In this document: in pieces, positions 22,058 through 33,682 of the stretch
How the letters are laid out: the number at the start of each line of letters is the position of its first letter
How positions within the stretch are numbered: the first letter of the stretch is position 1
DNA from: Eleusine coracana subsp. coracana
Taxonomy: Eukaryota; Streptophyta; Magnoliopsida; Poales; Poaceae
Reading direction: 5' to 3'
Assembly (NCBI GenBank): GCA_032690845.1
Contig: CM064427.1
Span: 11,667,501 to 11,731,500 of the forward strand
DNA: 64,000 nt
The notes under the pieces: generated by a model
The model's database searches: none
Told to the model about the DNA's origin: nothing
What the model saw: only the letters and a program-made list of their open reading frames with translations
Translations under genes and position numbers: made by a program

Positions 22058-22723
22058 ATGTTCATACCTCGTTCGGCAATCAAAGGACAGGCATTGGCCG
22101 ACTTCGTTTCCGAGTGGACAGAGATTCAAATGCCGCCTGTATTGCAAGATATCGAGTATTGGAAAATACACATCGATGGATCCCTCCAATTACCTGGAGC
22201 AAGTGCAGGAATTGTGTTCATCTCACCCCAAGGAGAGAAATTACGATACGTCCTCCAGATCATGTTTTACGCGTCTAATAATGCTGCAGAATATGAAGCT
22301 CTTCTACACGGTCTATGCATTGTTGTTTTGCTCGGCATTCAGCATCTTGATATTTTTGGTGAGTCGACTCTGGTCATCAACCAGGTCACTAAGGATTGGA
22401 ACTGTGTGGACAACAACATGGTTGCCTACTACCAAGAAGTAAGGAAGCTTGAAGACAAATTCGATGGACTGATGTTCACACATGTTCTTCGAGATAATAA
22501 TCAAGCGGCTGACGAATTAGCCAAGATGGGATCGTCTCGATCGATTGACCCACCCGGTGTTTTCATACACACCCTGGATTCTCCCACTATTTCTCCTCGC
22601 TCTGACGTCTTAGTGACCAATGTTGTTGAGCCCGTAAGCGATGACAATATAGAGACCGACTGGCACGACCCAATTGTTCCATTTTTGAGCAAGGGTACGC
22701 TGCCTAGGGATCCTATTGAGTAG
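22058..22723 (+). CDS. Second (archaeal-type) RNase H of E3
   Basis: An uninterrupted 221-codon stretch, the best preserved pol piece on the plus strand. It begins in the linker LADFVSEWTEIQ, then IHIDGSLQLPGASAGIVF (first Asp), NNAAEYEALLHGL (Glu), GESTLVINQV (Asp is usual where this copy has Glu) and NNQAADELAKMGS (last Asp). It is part of a polyprotein, so the Met is not a real start. In the Tat lineage this extra RNase H lies between RT/RNase H and integrase. Confidence 0.85.
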   Translation: MFIPRSAIKGQALADFVSEWTEIQMPPVLQDIEYWKIHIDGSLQLPGASAGIVFISPQGEKLRYVLQIMFYASNNAAEYEALLHGLCIVVLLGIQHLDIFGESTLVINQVTKDWNCVDNNMVAYYQEVRKLEDKFDGLMFTHVLRDNNQAADELAKMGSSRSIDPPGVFIHTLDSPTISPRSDVLVTNVVEPVSDDNIETDWHDPIVPFLSKGTLPRDPIE

Positions 22724-22885
22724 CAGACGTTGAAGGCTAGATGTCGAGGATACTTGATGGTGGACGACCTACTTTATAGAAGAGGAGGTTCGAACATTTT
22801 GATGCGATGCATCTCAATACCAGAAGACAAAGAGTTGATGGAAGAAATCCATTTAGGAGTATGCGGCAAGATTGATGTCGTGTAG
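22724..22885 (+). pseudogene. Integrase N-terminal stub of E3
   Basis: After a stop at 22721-22723 the frame continues RCRGYLMVDDLLYRRG and ELMEEIHLGVCG, matching the start of the gypsy integrase zinc-finger region (its first His is visible). The homology stops at about 22873. The whole catalytic core is deleted and non-coding sequence follows. Confidence 0.75.
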
Positions 22886-23173
22886 ACTGATCCTTTGGTT
22901 TGATGATTAGAGGATTATCAGCTTGAGCTTGATGGTTTGAGTTGAATTTATATAACACAATGTTAAGAGCTAATGTTATTAGACTCTTGCATTATTTGTT
23001 AGTCTCCAAATTATATAAGAGTCAGGGGCTACACCTGATCAGGTGCACCTAGTCGACGTACCAGATCCATCAGGAACTTCAATCAAGAGATCTTCCTAAT
23101 TTATGACCTATTTGAATCAACATTGAAGATCACTCGGCAAGTCACAACTCAAAATCAGAAAGCACTCGAGGGC
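22886..23173 (+). other. E3 3' non-coding region and polypurine tract
   Basis: No gene. It contains GTCAGGGGCTACAC (about 23020-23034), a tract-like motif, and then the likely true polypurine tract ACTCGAGGGC at 23164-23173, immediately before the LTR start. Confidence 0.6.
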
Positions 23174-23553
23174 TGCTATGGAATACTTACCTTCCGGGTA
23201 TCCATAGATATGCCTAAGATGGCAACCGACTGGGTACCTCACCAGTAAGGGACCCGACCGAGTCGGCTTGGAGCGCAAGGCAATTAGAGATAGACTTTCT
23301 ATGTAAATCCTTATATACTACGAGTAGGACTCTTCATGTACCCCCTACCGACCGGATATATAAGGAGGCAGGGAACCCTCCATCAGGGACACGAGATTAC
23401 AAAGCAATACAAACCACAGAACACAGGACGTAGGGTTTTTACTCTCATCGGGAGGGCTCAAATCTATATAACTCGGCGTCTTGTGTCTCAACCATCGTAG
23501 TTCTTAGTCCTGACGTAGCCCTATAAATATATAACTCAGAGTCTTGACAATGG
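23174..23553 (+). mobile_element. E3 3' LTR, truncated
   Basis: Starts TGCTATGGAATACTTACC after the tract (first dinucleotide TG). It has a TATA box ATATATAAG at about 23356-23363 followed by GGAGGCAGGGAACCC, a usual start-site setting in Tat LTRs. At 23554 it changes abruptly to sequence matching 43848 on, the PMD ORF region, so its end is lost. Confidence 0.65.
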
Positions 23554-24999
23554 AACAGTCTGTTAAATAAAAGAAAGAGTTGAGATAATAAATTTACGAG
23601 GAGTTTTATTAAAGGGGTTGTTACCTGAGTTAATGCAGGATCGGTTGAAATTGGTGGAACTGGTAAAGGGGTTGTGACCCTGGCGCGCTTCTGCTGCTCA
23701 GCCACCTAGGTTGATTGGGTTCTAGTGCTGGCTTTCCTTTTTGTTGACTGCTTCCTCACAGCTTTGCGATTTGTCTTTGTTAGGCCTCGGCCGCTGAGAA
23801 GTTGAGCAGGAGTTGGAGCATCACAACCAATGTTGGGATTATTAGCCGTTCGACAATATACAATCGGCTTCCCGCTGTTGCTCACAGTTGGAGGAATTAT
23901 GGCCAGATCCTGCATCAGAAAGAAATTAATTATGAAAGTCGATGAAAGTATAATTCAAATTGATATCAAATAGAGACTCACTGTGTCCACAACATCGATG
24001 AAGTGGCCAGCCAACTGGTTACAAAAAAGGTGTTTTTTCACTTCTTTCCACCTGGACTTGAATAATGTAGAAATGGAGGGCAGCAGTTGAATATTGGCCG
24101 GGTTGCCCATCGGGATCTCTGAGGCCATGTCATAGATCTTCTTGTATTCAAGAGGACTTTTGAGCGCTTGCCTGGCCCGGAGACGACCGAAAAAGAAGGA
24201 ACCGGCGGGAAGCCGACCAAAGCCATGTTGACAGGAAATTGCCACAGGGTTGTAAAACTCGTATGAACGAGTTCTGAGTTGTCTGCCATGGAAGTCGACG
24301 GGCAAGATGCCAGGTCTGATGCAAGCTTCAAAGATAAGGGTTGATTCTTTGTCCTATAGAGGATTATCTGGCCGAAAGATGGAACGGTTTTCAAACTCCA
24401 GATCTCCATAAGGGAACCATATCTGCATATCTGCTTGGATATCGTTGTAGAATAGGGTGAAAAAAATGTTGAAGTCTTCTCTGGACATCCAAAATCTGGG
24501 AATTACCATGGCAGCCTCGCCCAAAGATGTACAATGACGTAATGGAATTTCCTCACCATCTGCTACATCTGTCGATGGGAATGAGTTTTCTGAAAAAGGG
24601 TCCAACTTCATGGCCAAAGAATAGTAGACATTGAGCCACAGCTGTATGGACCACCAAGGCCCCCCCCCCCATGGATGGTTTGGTTGGTCTGGAGGCTGAC
24701 AGCGGTGTGGTGTAAGAGGTGGTATACAGAGCCCAAGAGAAATCTACCCAAGGGAAATTTGTTGCTATCGGCCAAGATATCAGCTTTGCCTAGGAAGTTG
24801 GTAGTGGGCATACAAGATGAACTGCAGAAGATGAGGTGTTTGAGCCAAAGATTTAAAAATGCGGATAACTCTCGGTTGGAGACTGATCCGGTCTTCTAGT
24901 GAGTGGCTATATACTTGGGCCAGCTATTTGATCCCTTGGTGTCAAACTTGCGTTGTTTGTGGTTATTTTTGATAAGGAAGGTTAAAGGACCTTGATGTC
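23554..24999 (-). pseudogene. PMD-like ORF copy 1, C-terminal part
   Basis: Minus-strand coding remnants in several frames. From upstream: FDTKGSNSWPKYI, then MPTTNFLGKADILADSNKF, PLGRFLLGSVYHLLHHTAV, a frameshift at an 11-C run (24660-24670), MSREDFNIFFTLFYNDIQA, and a basic stretch (RKAVRKQSTKRK) near 23740. It aligns along its length with 55791-56755 plus 43850-44303. The order and the GGPW(W)-like block suggest a plant mobile domain protein of the kind carried antisense in some Tat-like elements. Its left end is cut at 23554 by the E3 LTR fragment. Confidence 0.65.
24660..24670. repeat. Poly-C tract inside PMD copy 1
   Basis: Eleven C. At the same place copy 2 (near 56446) has a short GGACCCCC, so the run is an expansion that shifts the reading frame. 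Confidence 0.8.
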
Positions 25000-25005
25000 A
25001 CCTAG

Positions 25006-27442
25006 GAAATTAAATCTGAGTTAACAAAAATTTGACTTAACAAAAAAATCAGTACGATCAGCAGTGCCGATAGGACCAACCGGCAGTGTCGATAGTGGTA
25101 CAGAAAGTCGCCCAAATGTAAATCTGAGTTGGTTTCGCAGTTACTAGGTTGATGAAAAGACTACAACAGTTAATATGAAGCACTACAACAATATAGCAAC
25201 TACTAGACACAAGCTACACAAGTAAATCTAGTAATTTAAGCAAATATAAGAGCAAACCCTAGAGCATGAAAAAGTAACAAGTAAATAAAGGAGCACACGG
25301 AGACACAATATTTGTTACCGAACTTCGGACTCCTCAATTGAGTCCTACGTCTCCGTTGAGGGGCTCGGTCATGCTTGAGCCGGGTCTCTTTCAACCCTTT
25401 TCCTCGAATTTTCTTGTCTTGATTCCTTTCCTTTTGAAGGTCAATCGAAACCTTCACAAACTTCCCGCGGCTCACCACAAGCTTGGGAGCTCACCGGGCA
25501 ACACCTTGTCATCTAGGGGATGAATCCCCAAGAGTAACAAATGCCACAATGATTGCTTGCTTGCTCAAGTGCTCAACAAAGGAGTTTTTGTCTTTCTCTC
25601 TCAATCTGTCAACCAATCTCACCCACAAGGTATAGCACTACTCACTAGAGAGTGGAAAGGTAATTTTTGGCTCAAATGGATGTTTCTTTGATGTGTTTTC
25701 GGCACCTCCAACGTTAGGACCAAAAGGGGTATAAATAGGGGAGGCTAAAAAACTAGCCATTGGGGCTCTGGACGCCCCGCATCGGCACTGCCGATAACCG
25801 GATCGGCACTGCCGATAGAGAGGCTCAAAAACTAGCCGTTTGGGGCTCTGGATGTCCCGCATCAGCACTGCTGATGCCCAGATTTGCACTGCCGATAGAG
25901 AGCTCAAAAACTAGCCTTTTGGGGCTCTGGATGTCCCACATCGGCACTGTCGATGAGGGAATCACAGAGGGCAAGGAAAAGACGTTTTTCTGAGTTCTGG
26001 ATTGGCACTGCCGAATGGAACAATATAGGCAGACAACCGATAGAAAAATACCCATAACTTTTGACTTCGGAGGCCGATTTAGGTGATCTTGGACTCTACG
26101 GAAAGATAATTTAAAGGGCTATCCAACCCAGCTATTACCAAGCTCCAAAATCACACATAGCATTTCTAAACACTCCCCTAAAGGTTATTGGATCAATTTG
26201 AGCACCGAGACATAAGCAAAACTATCAAAGTTGCATCCCTCTTTATAGTACGACGTTCCTATACTCAACAACAATTAGAAAATCTATGTCAATAGGAACA
26301 CCTTCATACCTTCTTCATTCTTATTTATGAGGGTCGCCAACTCCATAAGCAATTGATCATTTTGGATATTTATTTGATTAGTCATCAATAAACATATATA
26401 TACAATATTATACCTTTGACTTGAGCAATGTCCATATGAGATAGACTTGATGTTCATCCACTTATAAAGTTTCACAACTTCTTATATTCAAGCCACTTGA
26501 TCTTCTTTTGACATTGTATATTCACCTTTAGCTCTTTTGTCAATTGCACTCATTGTGACATATCAACATCATCTTCTTGTTCCATTAAATGAGTGATATG
26601 GATAATCCATAGCTTCACATGGTCTTGCACGGTTCATCATGCTAAGCCTTAACTCACTCTTCAGCATTGCCTTTAGTCCTTCAGCGCCAAGCCTCTTGCT
26701 TCCCTTTCACCCTCGCACATGGTCCATCGCAGCCGAGTCTTGCCTAACCTTCACCGCCTTTCCATGCAACACTACTTTGTATCCAACATCAACAATGTAT
26801 TCACTTTGTCAATTTGATCTCTAAGATGATATTTTCAAATTCATGACTTTTATCTTCTTGTAAATGGTCAGTAGAAATCCATGTTCCAATTTTATAATAA
26901 CATCCTTGCTTTGACCATCGTCACTTATTAACTCATGTATTCCAGCTAATACTTGCATTGATATTTCCATTTAATACCAAGTATTAACATAACCATTTTG
27001 ACATCATCGACTATAGGGATGTCTAATTCTCCTTCATGAAGTGCCTTGATCTTCTTTATGTATAAGTGTTGCTTGTATCACCAATCAACACTATCATCAA
27101 TATCATCCCTTGTCATAAATCAATAATATGTTGTGTTTGACATTTGAACATGTGATGTGTCTTCATCTTTAAGCACGTATGTTGATTATATCCACCGATA
27201 CCTTTATCAACACATTGATTACCATCATCCTTTGTCCAGCATCTTCACCATATGAGAGTTTCCAACATACGATCAATCAATCATCTTGTAATGGGTCCAT
27301 AGCCATTATGAAGATATTATTCTTGACCTTTGCTTGATGCTGGAACATAACCTAACATTAAACTCACAAACTTATATAAAAGGTTAGTTCCAACATGCAT
27401 TGTCATTTATCACCAAAACTCATCATTTATTCAATGCTAGAG
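25006..27442 (-). mobile_element. Solo LTR (Sirevirus-like) inside PMD copy 1
   Basis: The PMD frame stops at about 25000 and resumes at about 27449, and ACCTAG lies at both edges (25000-25005 and 27443-27448) as a likely target duplication. On the minus strand it starts near a TTTTGGTGATAAATGACAA block, like the other Sirevirus LTR at 42661. A TATA-type site lies at 25730-25737, and six TCGGCACTGCCGA palindromes lie at 25780-26015, upstream of it on the minus strand. There is no coding domain. Its termini are not clean TG...CA, so the exact ends are uncertain. Confidence 0.6.
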
Positions 27443-27448
27443 ACCTAG

Positions 27449-28132
27449 ACCTTTCAGAAGGGATCATAATACTTGTCGATGTTCAAACCAGTTAACATCA
27501 TCACATCCATAAGGGAGGGTGCCATAGGACCTTGGTTGACCAAGAAGGCATTCAGGCCATCAGACCAAAAATAAGAGGCTGTCGCCAGTATTGGTTCATT
27601 CTTTGCCATATCAACCAGCGAAAGTGGCAGTGCCATATCGATTTGGGCATCTAGAAGAGTGGCAGCACGAGCATTAGTAACCCTACAATACCAATTTCTC
27701 CAACCCAGAATTGATGAAGGCCATGATCTAAGATCAATTTTCCAGGGTCCGGGGGTGGCTAGGGTTGATTTGAAAGGAATCCGGTTGGTTTCGCAGTTGA
27801 TAAGTTCCGTGGGATCAAAATCATTGTAGGGGCCTAGGTAAAAATAGTTCTAATCGATGCCGAAGGGTATGCAGATTGGGTTCTCGAGTTCCTAGTACAA
27901 GCAAAAGACAAAATTACTATCAAAAAAGGGAAGCTAGATGGTTGTGACTCAAGAGACGCTAGGTTTATTGCTAGTTTATATAAAAGTAAGGGCTCTACAG
28001 CGGCTTTGAAGATGCTACAGTGATGAAGAACATGGCAGATTGGATCTAAAGAAAGAAAAAGGGAAGGCGTAAAAGCGGAGGAAAGCAGAATAGCATTACC
28101 TCAGGTATGCTTTCTGGGGTCGCCATCGCCAT
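27449..28132 (-). pseudogene. PMD-like ORF copy 1, N-terminal part with possible intron
   Basis: ATG at 28132 starts MAMATPESIPE, followed by a donor-like GAG/GTAATG (intron from 28099) and an acceptor-like CTAG before 27891. A 208-bp intron would join in frame. Exon 2 reads ENPICIPFGID, a stop, then FLVNQGPMAPSLMDVMML and TGLNIDKYYDPF, the N-terminal half of a PMD-type domain. The downstream solo LTR then breaks the frame. The gene runs opposite to the flanking polypurine tract and LTR at 28355-29719, so it would be an antisense ORF at the 3' end of a plus-strand Tat-like element. Confidence 0.6.
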
Positions 28133-28370
28133 GGTTGAGCTCGTTGATGTTCGTCGGTGCTTGAAGTTGGTAGTAGTCCGAAAGGATTAGTGCGCCGACA
28201 GAGCAAGAGAGAGAAGAAGGTGAAGAGGCTCAAGCTCGGGTGAAAATGAAAGAAGGAAGAAGATACATTTATCAGGATGAGACACCGGTAGGTTGCGATA
28301 AAGGCGCGTGGTAAACGAGGAGATAAAATCCGGCGCACGAAGATTTCGTACCCCGGACTCGGGGGGCATG
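28133..28370 (+). other. Non-coding leader and polypurine tract before an LTR
   Basis: No gene seen. GGACTCGGGGGGCATG (about 28355-28370) is a purine-rich tract touching the LTR start TGTCGGCACC, so the plus strand is the sense strand of this element. Confidence 0.65.
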
Positions 28371-29719
28371 TGTCGGCACCGGAATTTTGACTGGTCCCAT
28401 TGGTTAGAGTAGAGAGTTGAAATCGGCCAAAGTCGGCAAAGCTCAACGGCCCAAAGGAATAAAGTGGGCCCAATAGGGTTATTTTATCTCTTTCTATTTT
28501 AATTTAGATTTTGTTTAGAATTAAATCTAGTCGGTTTGTTCAGGAGTCCTGACCGAGTCGGGTTGAAACCCCTTGCATGGGGCTATAAATATGTAATAGG
28601 GTTTGTACGAGAAAAAAACAACACTTTCATTCAATACAATTCGGCGCATCGCCAAACATTATCTCGACGACATCCTCATCTCGCGCGAGCTGCATCGGCT
28701 CCGATCTCGACGAGAGACTTGGATTAGTCACCCTCGGTAATTTCATTGACTTCAGCTAGTACTTTCTCATTAAGTTGATATTCTAGTTGTTATTGTTGAA
28801 ATTTCTAGTTATCCGGTAATTAGATCTTTATTTGGCTCGTATTATCGACTTAGATTGCATTACTGTCTCGGTTAGGTCCAATCTTCTGTGATTTCTGTGG
28901 GTTTTATATGCCGGGTTTTAGATCTTTTATTCGAGTCACTCGATCGATCCTATCTATAATTAGATTAAATCTAGCTCTATTTGTCGTGTTTGAGCACTAT
29001 CTCGATTAAGTTCGATCTGTTCGAATCAGCAAGGCTGCATCGACTTTAATCTCTTGCTGGGTTGATAGGGTTAGATTCGATATGTTTATAGGCAGAGTCA
29101 ATAGAGTTCTGTCAGGACATTTAGCCGATAGGTTATCATGGTTCGATCGACTTCTTAGTGTTTTGCCTATTTATTGTTGTATATTAGAAGTCAATTGCCC
29201 TCTTTTGTTTCGTAGGACTAGATTTGTGAATTTGAGGCATATTTGCAATACCAGCTATCAGATCTATCGTGTTAGCACCCATCGATGGGCAGTGTTTCGT
29301 GCATGATTATTGTACTTCTATTGATTCTGGCCCATCGACTTGCTTTCATCAACCAAACGAGTTTTAGCGCATTTATCGTAAATCCATCGACTCTGTTCTT
29401 TCGACTCAATTCCTGTCAGCACTATTCATGTGTTATTTTATATTTGCTTATTGAGTCGCTGATAAGCTGATACAAATCAGCAGATTAGTTTCTTTTGATT
29501 TTATTATCTGCTGATTATAGCCATCGACTAGTTTTTACTAATAGTTTTCATCGGCTTTCTTCATCGGCCTGTCTTAGGCCGGTGACGAATGAAATTTTAC
29601 TGTTCGTTTTCTTTGTCGATTTGCATGGAAAATCGACTGGCAAACCCTAGTTTCTGTATTGAGCCTACACAGGAGATAAGCAGATCTCCCAGGTCACGCA
29701 TGTGATTTTCGTGTCAACA
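28371..29719 (+). mobile_element. 3' LTR of the PMD-carrying Tat-like element
   Basis: Starts TGTCGGCACC after a polypurine tract and ends GTGTCAACA at 29719 (1349 bp, TG...CA). TATA box CTATAAATA at about 28583-28591, then an A-rich leader. ORFs at 28536-28727, 29082-29306 and 29285-29470 lie in the transcribed part and have no recognisable product. No primer site follows, so it is a 3' LTR and not a 5' LTR. Sirevirus-related sequence follows directly. Confidence 0.7.
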
Positions 29720-30370
29720 GCGGCGCTAGCTAGCGAGGTGCGACGCGGCGGCTCATCGGAGGGAGCTCGGTGACGGCGACGGTGGGAGAGGCGGCGGTGT
29801 CCTGTGTGCGTCCTCGATGTCGGGGGAAGAACGAAGAAGATACCAAAGAGTCTCTTCTAATTTTGACCTAGGTCAAAATAGACGAACAACCAAGATCTCA
29901 CAAGAATGAAATCAATGGTCACAGATCTAGAAAACATTGCGTGATAAACCATAGTGACCAGACAGTACGGTCTGCTCTGGGTCTACTAGAACTCCATATA
30001 GACCGTATGGTCCGGTCACTAGGACCGTTCTATCCGGTCTCTATGACCAGACTCCCAAGAACACTGTGCCTGAGGGCACTGACCAGACTGTACGGTTGGA
30101 AGATCGGACTGTACGGTCACTACCAGAAATTTTGCAGAACTAGGAATTTTCTCCATTTTCCAAGTGCCCTCACTTAAAAACCAAATAAACACTGCACTTG
30201 GAACATGGAGGGAACTATCAAACACACTCCTTTTCAAATAGTGGCTCTTTATGGCCTTATAATTTTTGCAAATGCCAAATAAAGAATCAAGCAAAAAAGA
30301 ACCAAGGCAATTAAGAATCAAATGGGTATGTATGAGCCGTAGTCCATGAACCGTGTGAGTGGGTTTAACA
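29720..30370 (-). other. Non-coding remnant with palindrome-rich stretch
   Basis: After the last gag-like codons there is no pol. At 29955-30120 several GACCGTACGGTC-like palindromes recur (for example TGGTCCGGTCAC), resembling those in the E6 5' LTR at 41904-42195. It may be a diverged LTR-derived piece. The minus-strand ORF 30019-30474 reads through it and is probably chance. Confidence 0.45.
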
Positions 30371-32148
30371 TTAGAGTTCATAAGATCTTGCACAATGGGC
30401 ACGAAGCACAATCCTTTCCTTTCCGATGATGTCGATGACGGAGGAATATGAGACAAGTCTTTGGTGGGAGACATTGTTCACAAGGTTTCTACCAAGAATC
30501 TCCTTTTGGATGGCTCTTCCATGTGTGAGCCTCTCGAAGCCGTCCATCACCATCTTCCTCTCTTCCTTGATCTTGTGATATTCCTTCAAAACAAATGGCT
30601 CAAGAGAAAAAACCTCGACCGAGGTGGTTAGTTCATCACACATAGTAGAAGCATTACTCTTAGATGAACTAGAGGAGGGAGAGGAAATGTTATCAACATT
30701 GATGGCCTCAAAAGTATGTTCAAGGGCCTCATACTTCTCACGTAGCTCTACATGATCACCCTTGAGTTTGTCATAACTCTTGTTTAGGGCCTCATGAGAT
30801 GTGACAAGATCCTTTAACTCACTCTCAAGCTCACCAACAAGGTCCTTAGACAACTTACACTCTTTTCTTACCACATCCAACATTTTGGATTTCTTGACGG
30901 CGATGTCACGGGCTTGCTCAAGCATACTCCAAAGCTCGGCACATGAGAGCTCCTCATCATCGCTGTCATCGCTGCTCTCATCCTCACGGCCATGGGGCAC
31001 ATGGGAGGTGGAGGAAGAGCTCGTGGAAATATGGTCTTGATCATGGCTAGGCCGGCCACTTCTTCATCATCGCTTTAGGAAGAGGATGTGTCACTTGAGT
31101 TGTCACTTGTCCACTCTCCAACAAGGGCCATGCGTGAGAACTTATTCTTGTGGTCTTGAGCTTTGCCTTTGCCTTTGCTCTTGTCCTTATTGAAGTACCT
31201 CTTCTTATTTTGCTTGTCTTTGGGGTCTTCATTTTCTTCTTCTTCTTCATCACTTGAGTCTTGAGACTTGAAAGCTTCTTTCTTGGGCTTGGGGCAATCC
31301 TGAACAAAGTGGTTCTTGGACGCACAGTTGAAGCACTTGCCCTTGGACTTGGAAGCAAACTTGTTCTTGAAGGTCCTCATCTTCTTCATGAGTAGAGACA
31401 AGTCCTCACTCAAGTCATCTTCATCATCATCATCATCATTTTCAATCACTGCCTTCTTCTTGCTCTTGATGGGCTCTTGCTTCTTGGCATGAAGAGCAAG
31501 GTTGGATGGTTGAGGATCATCCATACCCAACGGATAGCTCTCAAAAGTAGTAATCTTGCCAAGTACATCCTTCATAGTCTTGGTCTTGAGGTCACCTTGC
31601 AAGGTGAAGGTGATGATGGAATCATACTTAGGGTCTTTGAATAGCCTCAAGAATCTTCGTATCACCTCGACAGACTTAAGCTTGAAGTCATCCCCAAGAG
31701 CATTGATCTCCTCCACTAGTACATAAAAGCGAGAATAAACGGTGTTAGCTCTCGCATGTGGAAATCTAGTGAAGTTATCATACTTGTTTTACAGCACATA
31801 GTATCTTTTCCTCTTTGACATCACTAGTACCCTCATAGAGACCCTGAATCTCAGTCTAGATATCATGTGCTGTCAAACTTGCATCCAACCTATCAAAACC
31901 ATCCATAGATATGCATGCAAACAGAGCATTGTTGGCCTTAGCATTGTTCTTAATGAAATCAGGCACAAGTAGGTTCACATCCACATCAGACTAATGGGTC
32001 ACCATCAATATCTCTGGATCAAGGGACTCCAGGTAGGCTTGCATACGAGCCATCAAATACCCGTAGTCCTCCCAATCAAATATGGGAACACTCCCCACTG
32101 TCCCAGCCTCCTTACTCAAGGCGGTAAAGCCTCAAGGATGAGCACTTG
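30371..32148 (-). pseudogene. Gag of the Sirevirus E6
   Basis: From upstream: degenerate N-terminal codons with FIKNNAKANNALFACISMDG (32000-31880 region); then 31716-31075, FTLQGDLKTKTMKDVLGKI, an acidic stretch, MRTFKNKFASKSKGKCFNC and an intact CCHC knuckle CFNCASKNHFVQDCP. A frameshift near 31065 leads to 31000-30371, a Glu/Lys-rich coiled coil (LVGELESELKDLV, LREKYEALEHTFEAI). The long coiled-coil extension after the knuckle is a Sirevirus trait. It would form particles and bind RNA. Confidence 0.85.
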
Positions 32149-32160
32149 GCTCTTATACCA
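32148..32160 (-). other. Primer binding site of E6
   Basis: On the minus strand TGGTATAAGAGCC, the initiator-Met primer site with one change (A for C at position 7), two bases from the LTR end ...CCTTACA. Confidence 0.8.
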
Positions 32161-32247
32161 CTTGTAAGGACCGGAGGCGTACCAAGAGGGGGGAGGGGGT
32201 GAATCGGTATGCCGACCATGAATCCAAATACTTCAATTCACACTACT

Positions 32248-32455
32248 TGTCGATGTTTATATCACCGATGAGTAGGATTTGTTCACAGGGGTGCGCGCTT
32301 CGGGTTCGGTGATGGCTAAGCAAGAGGACTCGGAGAATTATACTGGTTCGGGGAAGCCCCCTACGTCCAGTTCTCGGGCCTGCTCGTGTTACTTGCTCCG
32401 GTGAGGGGGTACAATGGTGGTGAGAGAGCAGAGTGCTCCAAGTCTCGGGTGCGAG

Positions 32456-32496
<41 letters not shown>

Positions 32497-33682
32497 ATTG
32501 CAATGTTGTGGTTTTCCTTGTCTATATCTCTTTCCCCCTTGAGAAGAGAGTGGGTCTTCCCTTTTATACTTCAAGGGGAAGGGTCTAGTTACAGAGAGAG
32601 GGAGAGAGAGAGAAAGATTTCTACACATGTTGAGTTGATGGAGGCATGTCGAAGAAGGCAAAGCCCCTAGTTAGTGGCATGGTCTTCAGTCATTGCGGGC
32701 CCCATCATCCTGGTCTTGCGTCAGAGGGGCGGTACTGCATCCGAGCGTGCCCCCGTGTTCCTATAGTCAGCATGTTCCGCCGTGTGCGGGGAGGTGTAGC
32801 ATGGGCTTAGTCACGTCATTCAAGCAAGGTTCAATCTAGCCATCCCTCAAGCCGTCCTGCACCATCATCGTTAGGCGTGTCATCACACGACGGTAGCACA
32901 GCGAGCCTTGCCACGCCTGCCACCATCAGCGGGTGCTGGTGCTGATGAGGGGGCCAGGTATCTAGAGGGATTTGACTCCTTGATACTGTGTCAGCGTAGT
33001 GGGCATGGCATTTAAGGCCGGATGGTTGGTAGTTGTTGATCATTGGCTCGCTCGACCCCCTCCATCGAGGGTCATTGTGTTGGGTTGCGTCTGTCCGGGC
33101 TGGCTTGGAGTCAGAATCCGGACTGTCCGGACATGGCAATCGAGCTTCTCCACTCCACCACTCCTGGCCTCGCCGGGGTTTCCTCACCCCATCCTGTCCG
33201 GGATTGGGTCCCACCGATGGGAGTCGACAGAGGTGGAGTTGGCCTTACGATTGCCGGGGGAGGCACACTGTCGTCATGACAATGGCGGCAGCGGGGCATC
33301 CGTCCTTGCCCCGGGGTGGATAGGTTCGAGTTAATGGCTAAGTCATCTTCTTGGAAGTACGAGCCGCGTGCGCGCTCCACCTGGCGGAGTCATCCACCCT
33401 CTGCCCCTTTTGGGGGGTCAAGCGGGGCGTAGCGAATCCCCGACCCCTGTTGAGGGGTCGAGCGGGATGCGACCGGCCCTCGACCACTCAGCGGTCGAGC
33501 GAGCCAGGTAGCGGCACGGCTTTTGCGACTAAGGCCTGACTGCCACGAGGATGCTTCTCATGGGGGGCCCATGCTGGCGGCGCCTTCATGGCAATCCTGC
33601 GGGCCCCTATGAGTCCTGTTGAGTCTGACACTTGTGAGCCCTTAGGAGCTGCCATGTGGCACTCTGGTATTTACCCTCAACA
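32248..33682 (-). mobile_element. E5 3' LTR
   Basis: 1435 bp, TG...CA on both strands' reading. It contains a (TG)n run at 32457-32491, a (GA)n run near 32592-32614, a TATA-like TATAAAAG (minus) near 32560, and a TCCGGACTGTCCGGA palindrome at about 33112-33126. ORFs at 32386-33539 on both strands are microsatellite- or GC-driven shadows. Confidence 0.9.
32457..32491. repeat. (TG)n microsatellite in the E5 3' LTR
   Basis: About 17 TG units. The same site in the E5 5' LTR (39890-39903) has only about seven, so the repeat changed length after insertion. Confidence 0.9.

Larger units (their letters stand above)
21140..23553 (+). mobile_element. E3, Tat-like Ty3/gypsy remnant
   Basis: Plus-strand pol fragment starting inside RT at the junction with the E2 LTR (21139/21140). 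It continues through RNase H, an additional archaeal-type RNase H, a few codons of the integrase N-terminus, a 3' non-coding stretch and the beginning of a 3' LTR. The second RNase H downstream of the first is the hallmark of the Tat lineage. Gag, protease and the RT N-terminus are absent here; E2 probably inserted into the RT, but the other half is not in the window. Confidence 0.85.

Noticed and set aside
25780..26015. CRISPR-like repeat-spacer array
   Set aside because: The TCGGCACTGCCGA repeats are irregularly spaced palindromes in a plant LTR with duplicated flanks, without cas genes or a bacterial context.
29285..29470. Hydrophobic small ORF resembling a membrane peptide
   Set aside because: It lies within the LTR 28371-29719 in AT-rich sequence and has no conserved context.
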